From the NCBI RefSeq assembly GCF_001866665.1, contig NZ_MLYO01000045.1:62001-126000 (forward strand): 64,000 nucleotides of DNA, written 5' to 3'. Positions within the stretch are counted from its first letter, which is position 1. Each line of letters begins with the position of its first letter. Positions 23,398-31,573 of the stretch are shown piece after piece. The stretch is from Streptomyces monashensis (GTDB taxonomy: Bacteria > Actinomycetota > Actinomycetes > Streptomycetales > Streptomycetaceae). The position numbers were made by a program, and so were the translations under genes. Below the pieces are notes generated by a model. That model searched no databases. It had not been told where the DNA came from and saw only the letters and a program-made list of their open reading frames with translations.

Positions 23398-24182
23398 TCG
23401 GCGGCTTCCCGGCCGGGCATGAAGACGAGCGCCACCAGCGCGAGTCCGACCACGACTCCGACGAGCTGCATGCCGATGAACCCCGCGACCGACGCGGGGG
23501 CGATGCCGGCGAAGGTGTCGGTGAAGGCGCGGCCGATGGTCACCGCCGGGTTCGCGAAGGACGTGGACGAGGTGAACCAGTACGCAGCACCGATGTACGA
23601 AGCCACGGCCACGGGCGCGAAGCGGAGGCGGTCGGTGCGGGCCAGGCCGAAGATCAGCAGGATCAGGCCGGCGGTCGCGACGACCTCGCCCAGCAGCAGG
23701 TGGCCGGCCGATCGGTCGTGGGTGGACCACTTCACGAGCGGTTCGCCGAACATCGCGTCGGCCAGGACCGAGCCCGTGATCGCACCGGCGATCTGAGCGG
23801 GGACGTATGCCGCCGCCTCGCGCAAGGTGACGCCGGGGCCTCCGCGCCGGGCCATCCACCACTCGGCCAGGGTGACGGCCGGGTTGAAGTGCGCACCGGA
23901 GACCGGGCCGAACAGGGTGATCAGGACGCCGAGCCCGAAGACAGTGGCCGTGGAGTTGGCGAGCAGCTGCAGCCCCACGTCCTTGGTCAGTTCCGTGGCC
24001 TGGATGCCGGAGCCGACCACGATCGCGACGAGCGCCGCCGTGCCGACGAGTTCGGCGGCGGCCTTGGCGAGCAGCGGAGGACGCCGGGGCGGGGTCGCGC
24101 CCGGAGCGGGCTGCGGCTCGGCGGCGGGGGCTATGGGGGATTGCCCTGTTCTGCCGTGCTGGGTGGCCTCGGTGGCGGTCAA
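23394..24182 (-). CDS. MIP-family channel (aquaglyceroporin-like, arsenic island)
   Basis: This protein of 262 residues has a Pro-rich N-terminal tail, then six membrane helices and the two half-helix motifs HFNPAVTL and FANPAVTIG of aquaporins. In ars operons such channels (AqpS type) let arsenite leave the cell down its gradient after ArsC has reduced arsenate; no ArsB or Acr3 pump is present, so this channel probably takes over efflux. Start: TTG 24182 has GAGGAG six bases upstream; TTG 24212 would add ten residues. It lies downstream of the second arsR on the same strand. Confidence 0.88.
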   Translation of the reverse strand: MTATEATQHGRTGQSPIAPAAEPQPAPGATPPRRPPLLAKAAAELVGTAALVAIVVGSGIQATELTKDVGLQLLANSTATVFGLGVLITLFGPVSGAHFNPAVTLAEWWMARRGGPGVTLREAAAYVPAQIAGAITGSVLADAMFGEPLVKWSTHDRSAGHLLLGEVVATAGLILLIFGLARTDRLRFAPVAVASYIGAAYWFTSSTSFANPAVTIGRAFTDTFAGIAPASVAGFIGMQLVGVVVGLALVALVFMPGREAAE

Positions 24183-24221
24183 CAGGAACTCCTCGGTGCA
24201 GGTCGCCGTCAAGGCGGGTGA

Positions 24222-24536
24222 TCAGGGGCAGGACCGCTTCATGTCGTTCTCGGCGGTGGCACGCGCGGTCTCCGCGAGGTCGGCGAACTGACCGGCAAGC
24301 GAGGCGATGACGTCGGGCTTGAGCCGGTAGTAGGTGAACCGGCCGCACGGCTCCGTCTCCACGACCCCCGCCTCGCGCAGCACCTTCAGATGGTTGGAGA
24401 GGTTGGTCTGCTTGGCCCCCGTCTCCTCGATCAGGTGCGTCGTGCAGAGCGTCTCCTTGGCGAGCAGGGTGACGATCTGGAGGCGGAGCGGATCCGCGAG
24501 AACCCGCAACAGATCAGTGTCGACTGACGTCAGCAT
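24222..24536 (-). CDS. arsR: ArsR-family repressor (second, lacks CVC)
   Basis: This 104-residue winged-helix regulator has LADPLRLQIVTLLA, then TGAKQTNLSNHLKVLREAG for recognition and CGRFTYYRLKP for the wing. The usual CVC is CTT here (only Cys31), with further Cys at 64 and 103 near the C-terminus, so the arsenic site must be built differently from the first ArsR. It is divergent from arsC across a 69-bp operator region and is followed by the aquaporin gene. Confidence 0.9.
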   Translation of the reverse strand: MLTSVDTDLLRVLADPLRLQIVTLLAKETLCTTHLIEETGAKQTNLSNHLKVLREAGVVETEPCGRFTYYRLKPDVIASLAGQFADLAETARATAENDMKRSCP

Positions 24537-24605
24537 GGACTGATACTTTCACATCATTCCTGGCTGATACCAGCCTGGGCTGATCCACTGACGAAGGAAG
24601 AACCG
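24524..24605. promoter_or_regulatory. arsR-arsC divergent operator region
   Basis: This short shared promoter carries a perfect palindrome CTGACGTCAG (24524-24533, in the first arsR codons), GGCTG-ATAC-CAGCC (24562-24575) and three copies of CTGATNC at 24540, 24564 and 24580. These do not resemble the 32-bp operators of the first ArsR, so the two repressors probably have different targets. An AAGGAAG site precedes arsC. Confidence 0.6.
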
Positions 24606-25025
24606 ATGCCCTCCAGCCCGCTCGCCTCCGTGCTGTTCGTCTGCATCCACAACGCCGGGCGTTCGCAGATGGCCGCCGGCTTCCTCTCCCACCTCGCGGG
24701 CGACCGGATCGAGGTCCGCTCCGCCGGCTCCGTCCCCGCGGACCGGGTCAATCCGGCCGCGGTCGAAGCGATGCGGGAGGCCGGCATCGACATCGCCGAC
24801 CAGCAGCCCAAGCTCCTCACGACCGAGGCCGTCCAGGCGTCCGACTACGTCATCACCATGGGCTGCGGCGACGCCTGCCCGGTCTTCCCCGGCAAGAAGT
24901 ACCTCGACTGGACCCTGGAGGACCCCGCCGGCAAGGGCGTCGAGGCCGTCCGCCCGATCCGCGACGAGATCAGGAAGCGGGTCGAGGCGCTGATCGCCGA
25001 GGTCGACGCCCAGCAGGAGGCGTGA
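24606..25025 (+). CDS. arsC: Arsenate reductase, low-molecular-weight phosphatase type
   Basis: This 139-residue protein has the P-loop FVCIHNAGRSQMAAGF (Cys13, Arg19) of the LMW-PTP class, VRSAGSVPADRVNPAAVEAM, and MGCGDACPVFPGKKYLDW, with the extra resolving cysteines and the acid of this ArsC family. It reduces arsenate to arsenite, in actinobacteria with thioredoxin or mycothiol. Transcribed alone on the plus strand, it is divergent from the second arsR. Confidence 0.95.
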   Translation: MPSSPLASVLFVCIHNAGRSQMAAGFLSHLAGDRIEVRSAGSVPADRVNPAAVEAMREAGIDIADQQPKLLTTEAVQASDYVITMGCGDACPVFPGKKYLDWTLEDPAGKGVEAVRPIRDEIRKRVEALIAEVDAQQEA

Positions 25026-25350
25026 CATCCGCGACGGGCAACGGCGCCGCCGATGCGACCGGCTCCGGATAGACCACCGCCGTCGAAAATTACCTACCTA
25101 CTGCGGGCAGCGACCAACCGATCCGCCAGCGCAGCAGTCTTGAGCCGGCGGACACAGGGGGACACCCAGCGAGATCGGCCACATCACCTCGACACCCGCC
25201 TGGTGCACCCCCTTCACAGAACACGCGTTCGACGTGAAGGATGGGTGTGATCGCGTGCCAGTTCGGTACGTCGCTCGTTAGGCAGCGCAGTCGGAGCGCA
25301 GAGTGGGCAAGCGCTGGTGGCCCTTGCCCTACTGCTACGGGAGGGGACCC
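25026..25350. other. Intergenic region between arsC and the DUF5131 gene
   Basis: This stretch of about 325 bases has no credible gene on either strand and lower GC than the flanks. It should carry the promoter for the DUF5131-tcmP pair. A GGGAGGGG ribosome site ends it. No strong hairpin or repeat was seen. Confidence 0.5.
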
Positions 25351-26109
25351 ATGGGCGATCGCAGCACCATCGAGTGGACTGAGGCGACCTGGAATCCCAC
25401 CACTGGTTGCGATCGCATCTCCCCCGGGTGCGACAACTGCTACGCCCTGACGTTATCCAGACGCCTCAAGGCGATGGGGGTGGCCAAGTATCAAGCCGAC
25501 GGTGACCCCAGGACATCCGGTCCCGGCTTCGCCCTCACCCTCCATCCGGACACGCTGGCCATCCCACGCCAGTGGAAGACCCCCCGCATGGTCTTCGTCA
25601 ACTCAATGAGCGACCTGTTTCACGCCAAGGTGCCCTTGGACTTCGTACAGCAGGTCTTCCACGTAATCGCCGACACCCCACAGCACACCTATCAACTCCT
25701 GACAAAGAGGGCCCGCAGACTCCGGCGACTGGCGGGCCGACTCGACTGGCCGCCCAACCTCTGGATGGGCGTCTCCGTCGAGAACGCGGATCACCTGGAT
25801 CGCATTGACGATCTGCGTCAGGTGCCAGCCTCAGTGCGCTTCTTGTCCTGTGAACCACTGCTCGGCCCTCTGACAGGCTTGCGCCTGGACGGCGTCGGCT
25901 GGGTGATCGCAGGTGGAGAATCCGGCCCCCAGCACCGCCCCGTGCAAGAGGAATGGCTGGTCGAGATCCGCGATGCCTGCAACGAAGCCGACGTGCCGTT
26001 CTTCTTCAAGCAGTGGGGTGGCCGCACACCGAAGTCCGGAGGCCGTGAGCTCGCCGGCATCACGTGGGACCAGATGCCGCCCCGGCTGCACGTGGCAGCA
26101 GCGCAGTAA
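25351..26109 (+). CDS. DUF5131 (phage Gp37/Gp68-like) three-Cys-motif protein
   Basis: This 252-residue protein has the family start STIEWTEATWNPTTGC, with three cysteines at 20, 27 and 30 (C-x6-C-x2-C, GCDNCYA), as in proteins suspected of binding an iron-sulfur cluster like radical SAM enzymes. Other family marks are FVNSMSDLFHAKVP, YQLLTKRARRL, WMGVSVEN, FLSCEPLLGPL, WVIAGGESGP and FFFKQWGG. ATG 25351 has GGGAGGGG. A TcmP partner lies 99 bp downstream, the known genomic pairing. The reaction is unknown. Confidence 0.88.
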   Translation: MGDRSTIEWTEATWNPTTGCDRISPGCDNCYALTLSRRLKAMGVAKYQADGDPRTSGPGFALTLHPDTLAIPRQWKTPRMVFVNSMSDLFHAKVPLDFVQQVFHVIADTPQHTYQLLTKRARRLRRLAGRLDWPPNLWMGVSVENADHLDRIDDLRQVPASVRFLSCEPLLGPLTGLRLDGVGWVIAGGESGPQHRPVQEEWLVEIRDACNEADVPFFFKQWGGRTPKSGGRELAGITWDQMPPRLHVAAAQ

Positions 26110-26208
26110 CGGCCAATCTTCAACAGGCGCTGTACGCGCTCTGGTGACATATGGCAACGGTGTGTGACCCTCTCCCCAGCAGGCCGTATCGGAGTAGGGG
26201 GAGCGGTC

Positions 26209-27336
26209 ATGGCCGTACCGAAGGATGCCGTGTGGGAACGCGATCCGCACACGGCCGCCAAACACGACTTACTCAAGCAGTACCTGGAAGCGTGGGCGCC
26301 GATTCTGCTGTCGCGGCACGACGTGATCACATACGCGGAAGGGTTCGCGGGGGCCGGCGTCTACAAGCAGGGCGAGCCCGGATCTCCCGTCGTCGCCTAT
26401 GAGGTCTTCGCCCGCGCTCTGCACCGTTCCCCGAAGCGCGTGCGGCTGGTCCTCATGGAAGAAGACCCCCGACGGGTAGAAGAATTGCAGCGCCAGATGG
26501 CCCTCGCTCAGTCGAGAAACAGGGAAGACATCGCTGCACGTCTGTCGATCGACATCGAGCAGGGAGACTTCCACCCGGCCCTCCTGAGGAAGCTGCAGCG
26601 CACCGGCAGGCTGGGCAAGCCCCTCTTCGTCCTCCTGGACAGCTTCGGTGGGCCCGACATCCCGTACTCGCTCCTGCATGAACTCGGTCGCTACCGAAGC
26701 ACCGAAGTCATGGTCACCTTCGAGCCTGCCTTCCTCACCCGGTTCGCCGAGAGACACGACGGCCACCGACAACTCGGCGACGAAGCCTTCGGCAGCCAGG
26801 AGTGGCAACACGTATTCCGGCAGCCCTCCTCGCACAAGTTCACCTTCCTGCGCGAGCAATACCGAGCCACACTGCGCCAGGCCGGTTTCACACACACGCT
26901 GTACTTCGAGATGGTCGACGAGGGCGGCAGGAAGCTCTACCTGATCTTCGGCACCCAGCACGAACGAGGACTGGAGAAGATGAAGGACGCCATGTGGAAG
27001 GTGGACCCCTCCTACGGCATCCGCTACCGCGACCCCAGGGACACCGAACAGCAGATGCTGGATCTCGTGTTCGAACCGGATACGGCTCCGCTACGACGGA
27101 TCCTGCATGACTTCATATCCGAAGCGCCCAAGGGGCGAACTGTCCCGGAACTCCAGCGCTACACGCTCTTGGAGACCGTCTACCGGCCCGCCCAAGTGAT
27201 TACGGCCGTCCGGCAGCTGCGTGAGTCGGGCGCCGTGACGACGGAACCGCGCGCCATCAACACCAAGACCCGAGTAAGCGCGGCTGCAACGAGTCCCTCT
27301 GCCGGTCCTTCAGCCGAGCAGGGTGCCCTCTGGTGA
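26209..27336 (+). CDS. tcmP: Three-Cys-motif partner protein TcmP
   Basis: This protein of 375 residues starts at ATG 26209 with GGGGGAG upstream (TTG/ATG 26164 possible). YAEGFAGAGVYKQGEPGSP at about 43-61 is the family's glycine-rich segment, reminiscent of a methyltransferase SAM loop; LFVLLDSFGGPDIP, about 145-160, fits the strand carrying an acidic active site. The C-terminal third has a winged-helix look. TcmP nearly always neighbours a three-Cys-motif (DUF5131) gene, as here. The pair sits at the very right edge of the element and could be a nucleic-acid modifying or defence unit; this is a guess. Confidence 0.87.
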   Translation: MAVPKDAVWERDPHTAAKHDLLKQYLEAWAPILLSRHDVITYAEGFAGAGVYKQGEPGSPVVAYEVFARALHRSPKRVRLVLMEEDPRRVEELQRQMALAQSRNREDIAARLSIDIEQGDFHPALLRKLQRTGRLGKPLFVLLDSFGGPDIPYSLLHELGRYRSTEVMVTFEPAFLTRFAERHDGHRQLGDEAFGSQEWQHVFRQPSSHKFTFLREQYRATLRQAGFTHTLYFEMVDEGGRKLYLIFGTQHERGLEKMKDAMWKVDPSYGIRYRDPRDTEQQMLDLVFEPDTAPLRRILHDFISEAPKGRTVPELQRYTLLETVYRPAQVITAVRQLRESGAVTTEPRAINTKTRVSAAATSPSAGPSAEQGALW

Positions 27337-27345
27337 AAAGCCACC

Positions 27346-27365
27346 AGGGCACATCCAGGGCACAT
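27346..27365. repeat. Right arm-type repeats (AGGGCACAT, two copies)
   Basis: Two direct copies lie at 27346-27354 and 27357-27365, 11 bp apart, matching sequence and spacing of the pair at the left end (6230-6251). They lie 108-127 bp inside the attR repeat. A further 11-bp direct repeat (CCCAGGTCAGC) is at 27414-27424 and 27444-27454 and could be a second protein's site. Confidence 0.62.
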
Positions 27366-27472
27366 GAGCCCGGGAAACGGTGTTGACCTGTGAGAACTAC
27401 GGAGAGGAGTTATCCCAGGTCAGCACCATTTTCCGTGCGAACCCCCAGGTCAGCGACCCGCCGCTCCCAATC

Positions 27473-27550
27473 GCTGCACGAGTGGCAGGACTTCTCCCAC
27501 CGGCTGCATGAGGCGGGGCATCAGCCGTATTGCCTGGTGTGGCCCTGAGC
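27473..27550. repeat. attR: right attachment-site repeat (second copy of the host gene 3' end)
   Basis: This 78-bp copy of the last 25 codons and stop of the gene at 5721-6152, in the same orientation, has three silent mismatches all outside the 41-bp core (27510-27550). It has no promoter or start and is a by-product of integration. Sequence right of the core is the original chromosomal downstream DNA. Confidence 0.88.
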
Positions 27551-27694
27551 CGGGGGTTTGGTGGGCTCGGGCGGGGCTTTCGGGTCCCGTCCTCGTCGGT
27601 GCCCAGGAGGGCCTCCCCGAGAGGCCGGTGATGTGTACGCGACACCCGTGCGCTACCGTGACTCACTTTTGTCGCGCACCTATTGGGGGGTCTG

Positions 27695-29221
27695 ATGCGG
27701 CGCATCACAGCGGCAGCGAGTGTCGTCATCGCGCTCGGCCCGGTTCTTCTGGCCGGTGCTTCAACGGCCTCGGCCGCCAGTGGATCACTGACCGTCACGA
27801 CGTTGGACCGGAGCGGCAAGCCGGTGTACGCCCAGGTGGCGGTCTACAACACGAAGACGAACGACTTCCGCTTCATCGACAGCAACAAGGCGACGCCGCT
27901 GCCCGCCGGCAGCTACGAGCTCGTCACGTCCGTCGCCGACGCCCGGGACGAGGGGACCACGGTCGGCGGGCACAGTGTGACCGTCTCCGGGACCACGAAG
28001 ACCACGTTCGACGCCCGGCAGGGCCGCGCGGTCAAGGTCTCGCTCAGCCCGAACCCGGGCAGCGGATACGACCAGACGGTCAGCGCGTACGTGTGTGCCT
28101 CCGACAACGGCCCGGCCAGCATGGGCACCTCGGCACCGGCGGGCGACCTGTACGTCATCCCGTCGAGCAGCAAGGCGTACGAGCTGTCCTACGGCACCAC
28201 GTACCAGCCGCGGTCGGCGACCGGCGGGGACTTCTGGGTGGCGTCCGCCACGCACACGGGCGGTGTGCCGTCCGGGGTGTCAGCGACGCTTGCGCAGTCC
28301 GGGCTGACCGCCCTCAAGGTGTCCGCCCGTTCGGGCCCGGACAGCGGACAGGCGGACTTCTCGTTCAACTACTCGTCGGCGAGCGGCGGCTCCTGCTCGT
28401 GGGGTCCGAACTCGCTCCGGTTCCAGCGTGAGCTGCCCAACTCCTTCACCGCCCATCTCCCGGCCGGGCAGTGGCAGGTGAGCCAGCAGGGCAACGACTT
28501 CGTCTTCGGCGGCTTCCACGGCTACGCGGCGGGCAGGACGACCTCGCTGACCCTCGGGCACGCGGTCTGGGGGCCCGGCGGGCGGCTGCCCAACACCTGG
28601 TACAAGCAGCTGTATCTCGGGTCCGTGAATCCGTTCGCCGACCCGGCCCTTCCCGACGGCGGCACGCTGGCGAGCGGCAGTGTGAAGCTGACCCACGCGG
28701 GCAGGACGCTCTACTCGCACGCCTACGGCCCCGGGCAGGAGATCGACGGGCATCCGGTGCTCCCCGGTGCGGGCTGGTACACGCTGTACGAGAGCGGCCG
28801 GCGCGGCCTGCCGTCCGGTTCGCTGTCCACCACGGCGAGTCTCAGCCTGACCTTCTACGCGGACCCCGGCAGGAACCAGCAGATCCGGGACTACATCACC
28901 CGGTTCTGGCCCGACGCGCTGAACTCCAGGAACCAGGCGGCCCCCGGGTCGACCACGACCGTCGTCCTGGGCATGCAGCGCAACGGCACGGACGACGGCA
29001 CGATCCAGCAGCTGTCGGACAGCGTGAAGTCCGTGCGGGCCTGGTACACCACCGACAACGGCACGACCTGGCACGCCGCCGGCGCGAAGCTGTCCGGCGG
29101 CAGGTGGACCACCGCCGTCCACAACCCGGCCTCCGGCCGCGTCGGCCTGCGCTCGACGGTCACCGACACCCACGGCGACAGCTCGACCACGACGGTCTAC
29201 AACGCGTACGCCGTCGGCTGA
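27695..29221 (+). CDS. Secreted protein of unknown function
   Basis: This 508-residue exported protein starts at ATG 27695, with a GGGGGG ribosome site, and a Sec signal peptide ending in ASTASA. The body is Ser/Thr/Gly-rich and beta-strand-rich, with an N-terminal carrier-type beta-sandwich (SLTVTTLDRSGKPVYAQV) that looks like a carboxypeptidase-regulatory or prealbumin-like fold, and later ARTLYSHAYGPGQ-type repeats of extended strands. No catalytic motif could be recognised. It is the first gene outside the element. Confidence 0.78.
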   Translation: MRRITAAASVVIALGPVLLAGASTASAASGSLTVTTLDRSGKPVYAQVAVYNTKTNDFRFIDSNKATPLPAGSYELVTSVADARDEGTTVGGHSVTVSGTTKTTFDARQGRAVKVSLSPNPGSGYDQTVSAYVCASDNGPASMGTSAPAGDLYVIPSSSKAYELSYGTTYQPRSATGGDFWVASATHTGGVPSGVSATLAQSGLTALKVSARSGPDSGQADFSFNYSSASGGSCSWGPNSLRFQRELPNSFTAHLPAGQWQVSQQGNDFVFGGFHGYAAGRTTSLTLGHAVWGPGGRLPNTWYKQLYLGSVNPFADPALPDGGTLASGSVKLTHAGRTLYSHAYGPGQEIDGHPVLPGAGWYTLYESGRRGLPSGSLSTTASLSLTFYADPGRNQQIRDYITRFWPDALNSRNQAAPGSTTTVVLGMQRNGTDDGTIQQLSDSVKSVRAWYTTDNGTTWHAAGAKLSGGRWTTAVHNPASGRVGLRSTVTDTHGDSSTTTVYNAYAVG

Positions 29222-29588
29222 GGCCCGACGGCCCCGCCATCGCCGCACCGGCGGCCCGCCCCGGGATCTCCCTCGGGCGGGCCGCGGGACGGAACCGGCC
29301 CTCGCCACCGCCACGGGGCCCGCGGCCGCTGTCTCAACTCCCCTACTCCGGACCGTCGTTCCCGAAGACGGCTCCCCCGGCGACTCCCCCGGCGGCACCG
29401 TCGGCGTGCCGCGCCGCGCGCCCGCACCGTGACGGCCGCGGCGCGGGAACGGCCCTCGCCGAGGCGCGCCCGGGCCGCCGTACCGCTCATCCGTGCCCGC
29501 CGGGTACGCGACACCCTCCCGCCCGTTGGGAACCGGCCGTGGTGGGGTTATCGTCGAAATCCTGGGGCCAGGACGAGGAGGACGGCCG
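29222..29588. other. Intergenic region after the secreted protein gene
   Basis: It contains a terminator-like perfect 11-bp stem (29251-29261 and 29275-29285, 13-nt loop). The rest, 29300-29588, has no credible gene and holds the promoter of the NfeD-flotillin pair, ending in GAGGAG. Confidence 0.6.
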
Positions 29589-29843
29589 GTGATGTCGCAG
29601 GACGAGGCCGTGATCGGCTGCACGGGCACGGTGCTCATCGGGACCCGCGGAACCGCCGGGCCCGGCGAGGTGCTGGTGCGGGTCAGAGGCGGCTCCGAGA
29701 CCTTCCTCGCCTGGTCCGAGAGTCCCCTGCCCGCAGGCGCCACGGTCCTCGTGATCGAATCACGCGGATGCCGCGAGGTCGGCGTCATCGAGTGGGTGGA
29801 TCCATTGGACGCGCTCGACGGGGACACCGCCGGCGCAAGCTGA
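29589..29843 (+). CDS. NfeD-like OB-fold protein (short form)
   Basis: This 84-residue protein starts at GTG 29589 (GAGGAG eight bases upstream; ATG 29592 is adjacent). It has IGCTGTVLIGTRGTAGPGEVLVRVRGG and GATVLVIESRGCREVGVIEW, the two sheets of the NfeD C-terminal OB fold; membrane helices of longer NfeD proteins are missing. NfeD proteins work with flotillins, and an SPFH gene follows 11 bp downstream, so the pairing supports the call. Confidence 0.8.
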   Translation: MMSQDEAVIGCTGTVLIGTRGTAGPGEVLVRVRGGSETFLAWSESPLPAGATVLVIESRGCREVGVIEWVDPLDALDGDTAGAS

Positions 29844-29854
29844 GGAGTACAGGC

Positions 29855-31054
29855 ATGTTCGGATACCGCGTTCCCGCTCCCGACGAGGCGATGCTGATCT
29901 CGGGAGGCAGGCGGGGACTGGGGGGCGCTCCGTTCCGCGTGGTCACGGGCCACGGCAAATTCGTGCTTCCGGTCTTTCGCAAGGTCCGCTTCCTCACGCT
30001 GTCGATGTGCGAGGCGGAGGTCACCGAGACCTGTGTGACCAAGCAGGGCATCTCCCTGCACGTGCGAGCGGTCATCGCCTTCAAGGTCGGCAACGACCAG
30101 GAGAGCATCATCAACGCCGGCCAGCGTTTCCTGTCCGACCAGGAGCAGATGTCGGTGCTCACCGGCCGGATCTTCGCCGGTCACCTGCGGGCCATCATCG
30201 GCTCGATGACGGTCGAGGAGATCGTCACCGAGCGGCAGAAGCTCGCCGCCGAGGTCCTCGACACCTCGAAGGTGGAGATGGCCAAGATCGGCCTGATCGT
30301 CGACTCGCTGCAGATCCAGTCGATCGACGACGGCGACACCGGCTACATCGCCGCGATGTCCGCCCCGCACAAGGCGGCCATCCAGCGCCAGGCCCAGATC
30401 GCCCAGGCGCAGGCCACCCAGGCCTCGGTCGAGGCGGAGCAGGCGGCGGCCCGCAAGCAGGCCGAGTACGCCCGGCAGACCGCCGTCGTCCAGGCCGAGT
30501 ACTCGGCTCAGGTGGACCGCGCGCAGGCGCAGGCCTCCCAGGCCGGCCCGCTGGCGCAGGCCCACGCCCAGCAGGAGGTGCTCGAAGCACAGACCGAACT
30601 GGCGCAGAAGCAGGCCGAGTTGCGGCAGCAGCAGCTGGTGGCCGAGGTCGTCAAGCCCGCCCAGGCCGAGGCCGAGCGGGTCCGGATCCTCGCCGCCGCC
30701 GAGGCCCAGCGCATGAAGATCCAGGCGGAGGCCGCGGCCTCCTACGACCGGGTCGCGCTGGACCGGATGCTGATCGACCAGCTCCCGCAGATCGTGAAGG
30801 AGGCCGCGGGCGGCCTGGCGGGCGCCAACGTCAACGTCCTCAACGGCGCGGACGGCCTCGGCGAGATCGCCGCCGGCCTGGTCTCCCAGGGCCTGACGAT
30901 CCTCGACTCGGTCCGCCAGAACCTGGGCGGCCAGGACAAGGAGAAGACCGACACCGCGGACGCCGCCGGGGGCAGCAACCCGAGCGGCCTGCTCCAGCTG
31001 CGCGCGGGCAAGGGCCGGTCCTCGGACGACGACGGTCCGGTCACCGTCGACTAG
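29855..31054 (+). CDS. Flotillin-like SPFH-domain protein
   Basis: This 399-residue protein has an SPFH domain at about residues 5-165 (GRIFAGHLRAIIGSMTVEEI and LIVDSLQIQSIDD are typical). Next comes a long Ala/Gln/Glu coiled coil (about 175-300, AQAQATQASVEAEQAA) and a C-terminal region with RMLIDQLPQIVKEAA. No transmembrane helix is evident at the N-terminus, so it is probably peripheral or inserted by a hairpin. Flotillins scaffold membrane microdomains. TGAGGAG precedes ATG 29855; co-transcribed with the NfeD-like gene. Confidence 0.9.
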   Translation: MFGYRVPAPDEAMLISGGRRGLGGAPFRVVTGHGKFVLPVFRKVRFLTLSMCEAEVTETCVTKQGISLHVRAVIAFKVGNDQESIINAGQRFLSDQEQMSVLTGRIFAGHLRAIIGSMTVEEIVTERQKLAAEVLDTSKVEMAKIGLIVDSLQIQSIDDGDTGYIAAMSAPHKAAIQRQAQIAQAQATQASVEAEQAAARKQAEYARQTAVVQAEYSAQVDRAQAQASQAGPLAQAHAQQEVLEAQTELAQKQAELRQQQLVAEVVKPAQAEAERVRILAAAEAQRMKIQAEAAASYDRVALDRMLIDQLPQIVKEAAGGLAGANVNVLNGADGLGEIAAGLVSQGLTILDSVRQNLGGQDKEKTDTADAAGGSNPSGLLQLRAGKGRSSDDDGPVTVD

Positions 31055-31297
31055 TACGGCGGCGGGGCACCTTCGCAGGCGGCGTTCCGGGTCGGGTCCG
31101 GGGTCCCGGTCCCTGCCGGAACCGCCACCGCGAGGTCCCAGGCGCCGTCCGACACGTAGGACCTCACCGCAGAACCGATCACGAGAACGGCCACCACTCC
31201 CACCGGTGACACCCCGGCCCGGCGGCACCACCCGGAAACCCTACGTATTGTAGGTTCCCAACCGCCAGCGGCCACACGTCTGTTCAACGGGGGACCC

Positions 31298-31573
31298 ATG
31301 CAGGACACCGAGACGAAAGCCGGCGAGGAGGCGGGCGCGCGCAGCCTCGCGCCCACGGTGACCCTGCTGGTCGTCAGCCTGGTCGTCGCCGCCGTGGGCG
31401 TGTACGAGCTGTGCGGTTTCGGCCTGCACAGCCTCGACCGGCGCCCACACCTGTTCAGTGACGGCCTCGCGACCGGCGGGGTGATCGTCGCCGCGGTGGC
31501 GGCCGGTGCGGCGGTGGGCAACCTGGCCTGGCACCTGACGGCGGCCCGGCGCAGTACGGGTAAATCCGGTTGA
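31298..31573 (+). CDS. Small membrane protein
   Basis: This 91-residue protein has two hydrophobic segments (about 19-37 and 57-79: TVTLLVVSLVVAAVGVYEL, GGVIVAAVAAGAAVGNLAW) and short charged ends. No family was recognised. ATG 31298 has GGGGGACCC upstream. It lies 243 bp after the flotillin gene and 270 bp before the lysyltransferase gene, both gaps free of other genes. Confidence 0.7.
   Translation: MQDTETKAGEEAGARSLAPTVTLLVVSLVVAAVGVYELCGFGLHSLDRRPHLFSDGLATGGVIVAAVAAGAAVGNLAWHLTAARRSTGKSG

Larger units (their letters stand above)
6114..27550. mobile_element. Integrative mobilizable element of about 21.4 kb
   Basis: The element is bounded by 41-bp perfect direct repeats at the 3' end of a protein-coding gene. 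In order it carries a tyrosine integrase, an XRE regulator, an excisionase-like protein, a DUF3631 ATPase, a repeat-rich candidate origin, an SpdB/DUF2637 protein, MobC and a relaxase, then cargo: a six-gene metabolic or regulatory set, an arsenic island, a lone nuclease and a DUF5131-tcmP pair. No FtsK/TraB-type DNA translocase or type IV secretion gene is present, which argues for mobilization in trans. The integrase is transcribed toward attL, as is common in actinomycete integrative elements. Confidence 0.88.

Noticed and set aside
28280..31231. Open frame of almost 1000 codons on the minus strand
   Set aside because: It is antisense to the secreted protein, NfeD-like and flotillin genes, with Arg/Gly/His-rich composition typical of the mirror of GC-rich coding DNA; the plus-strand genes have clear families and ribosome sites.
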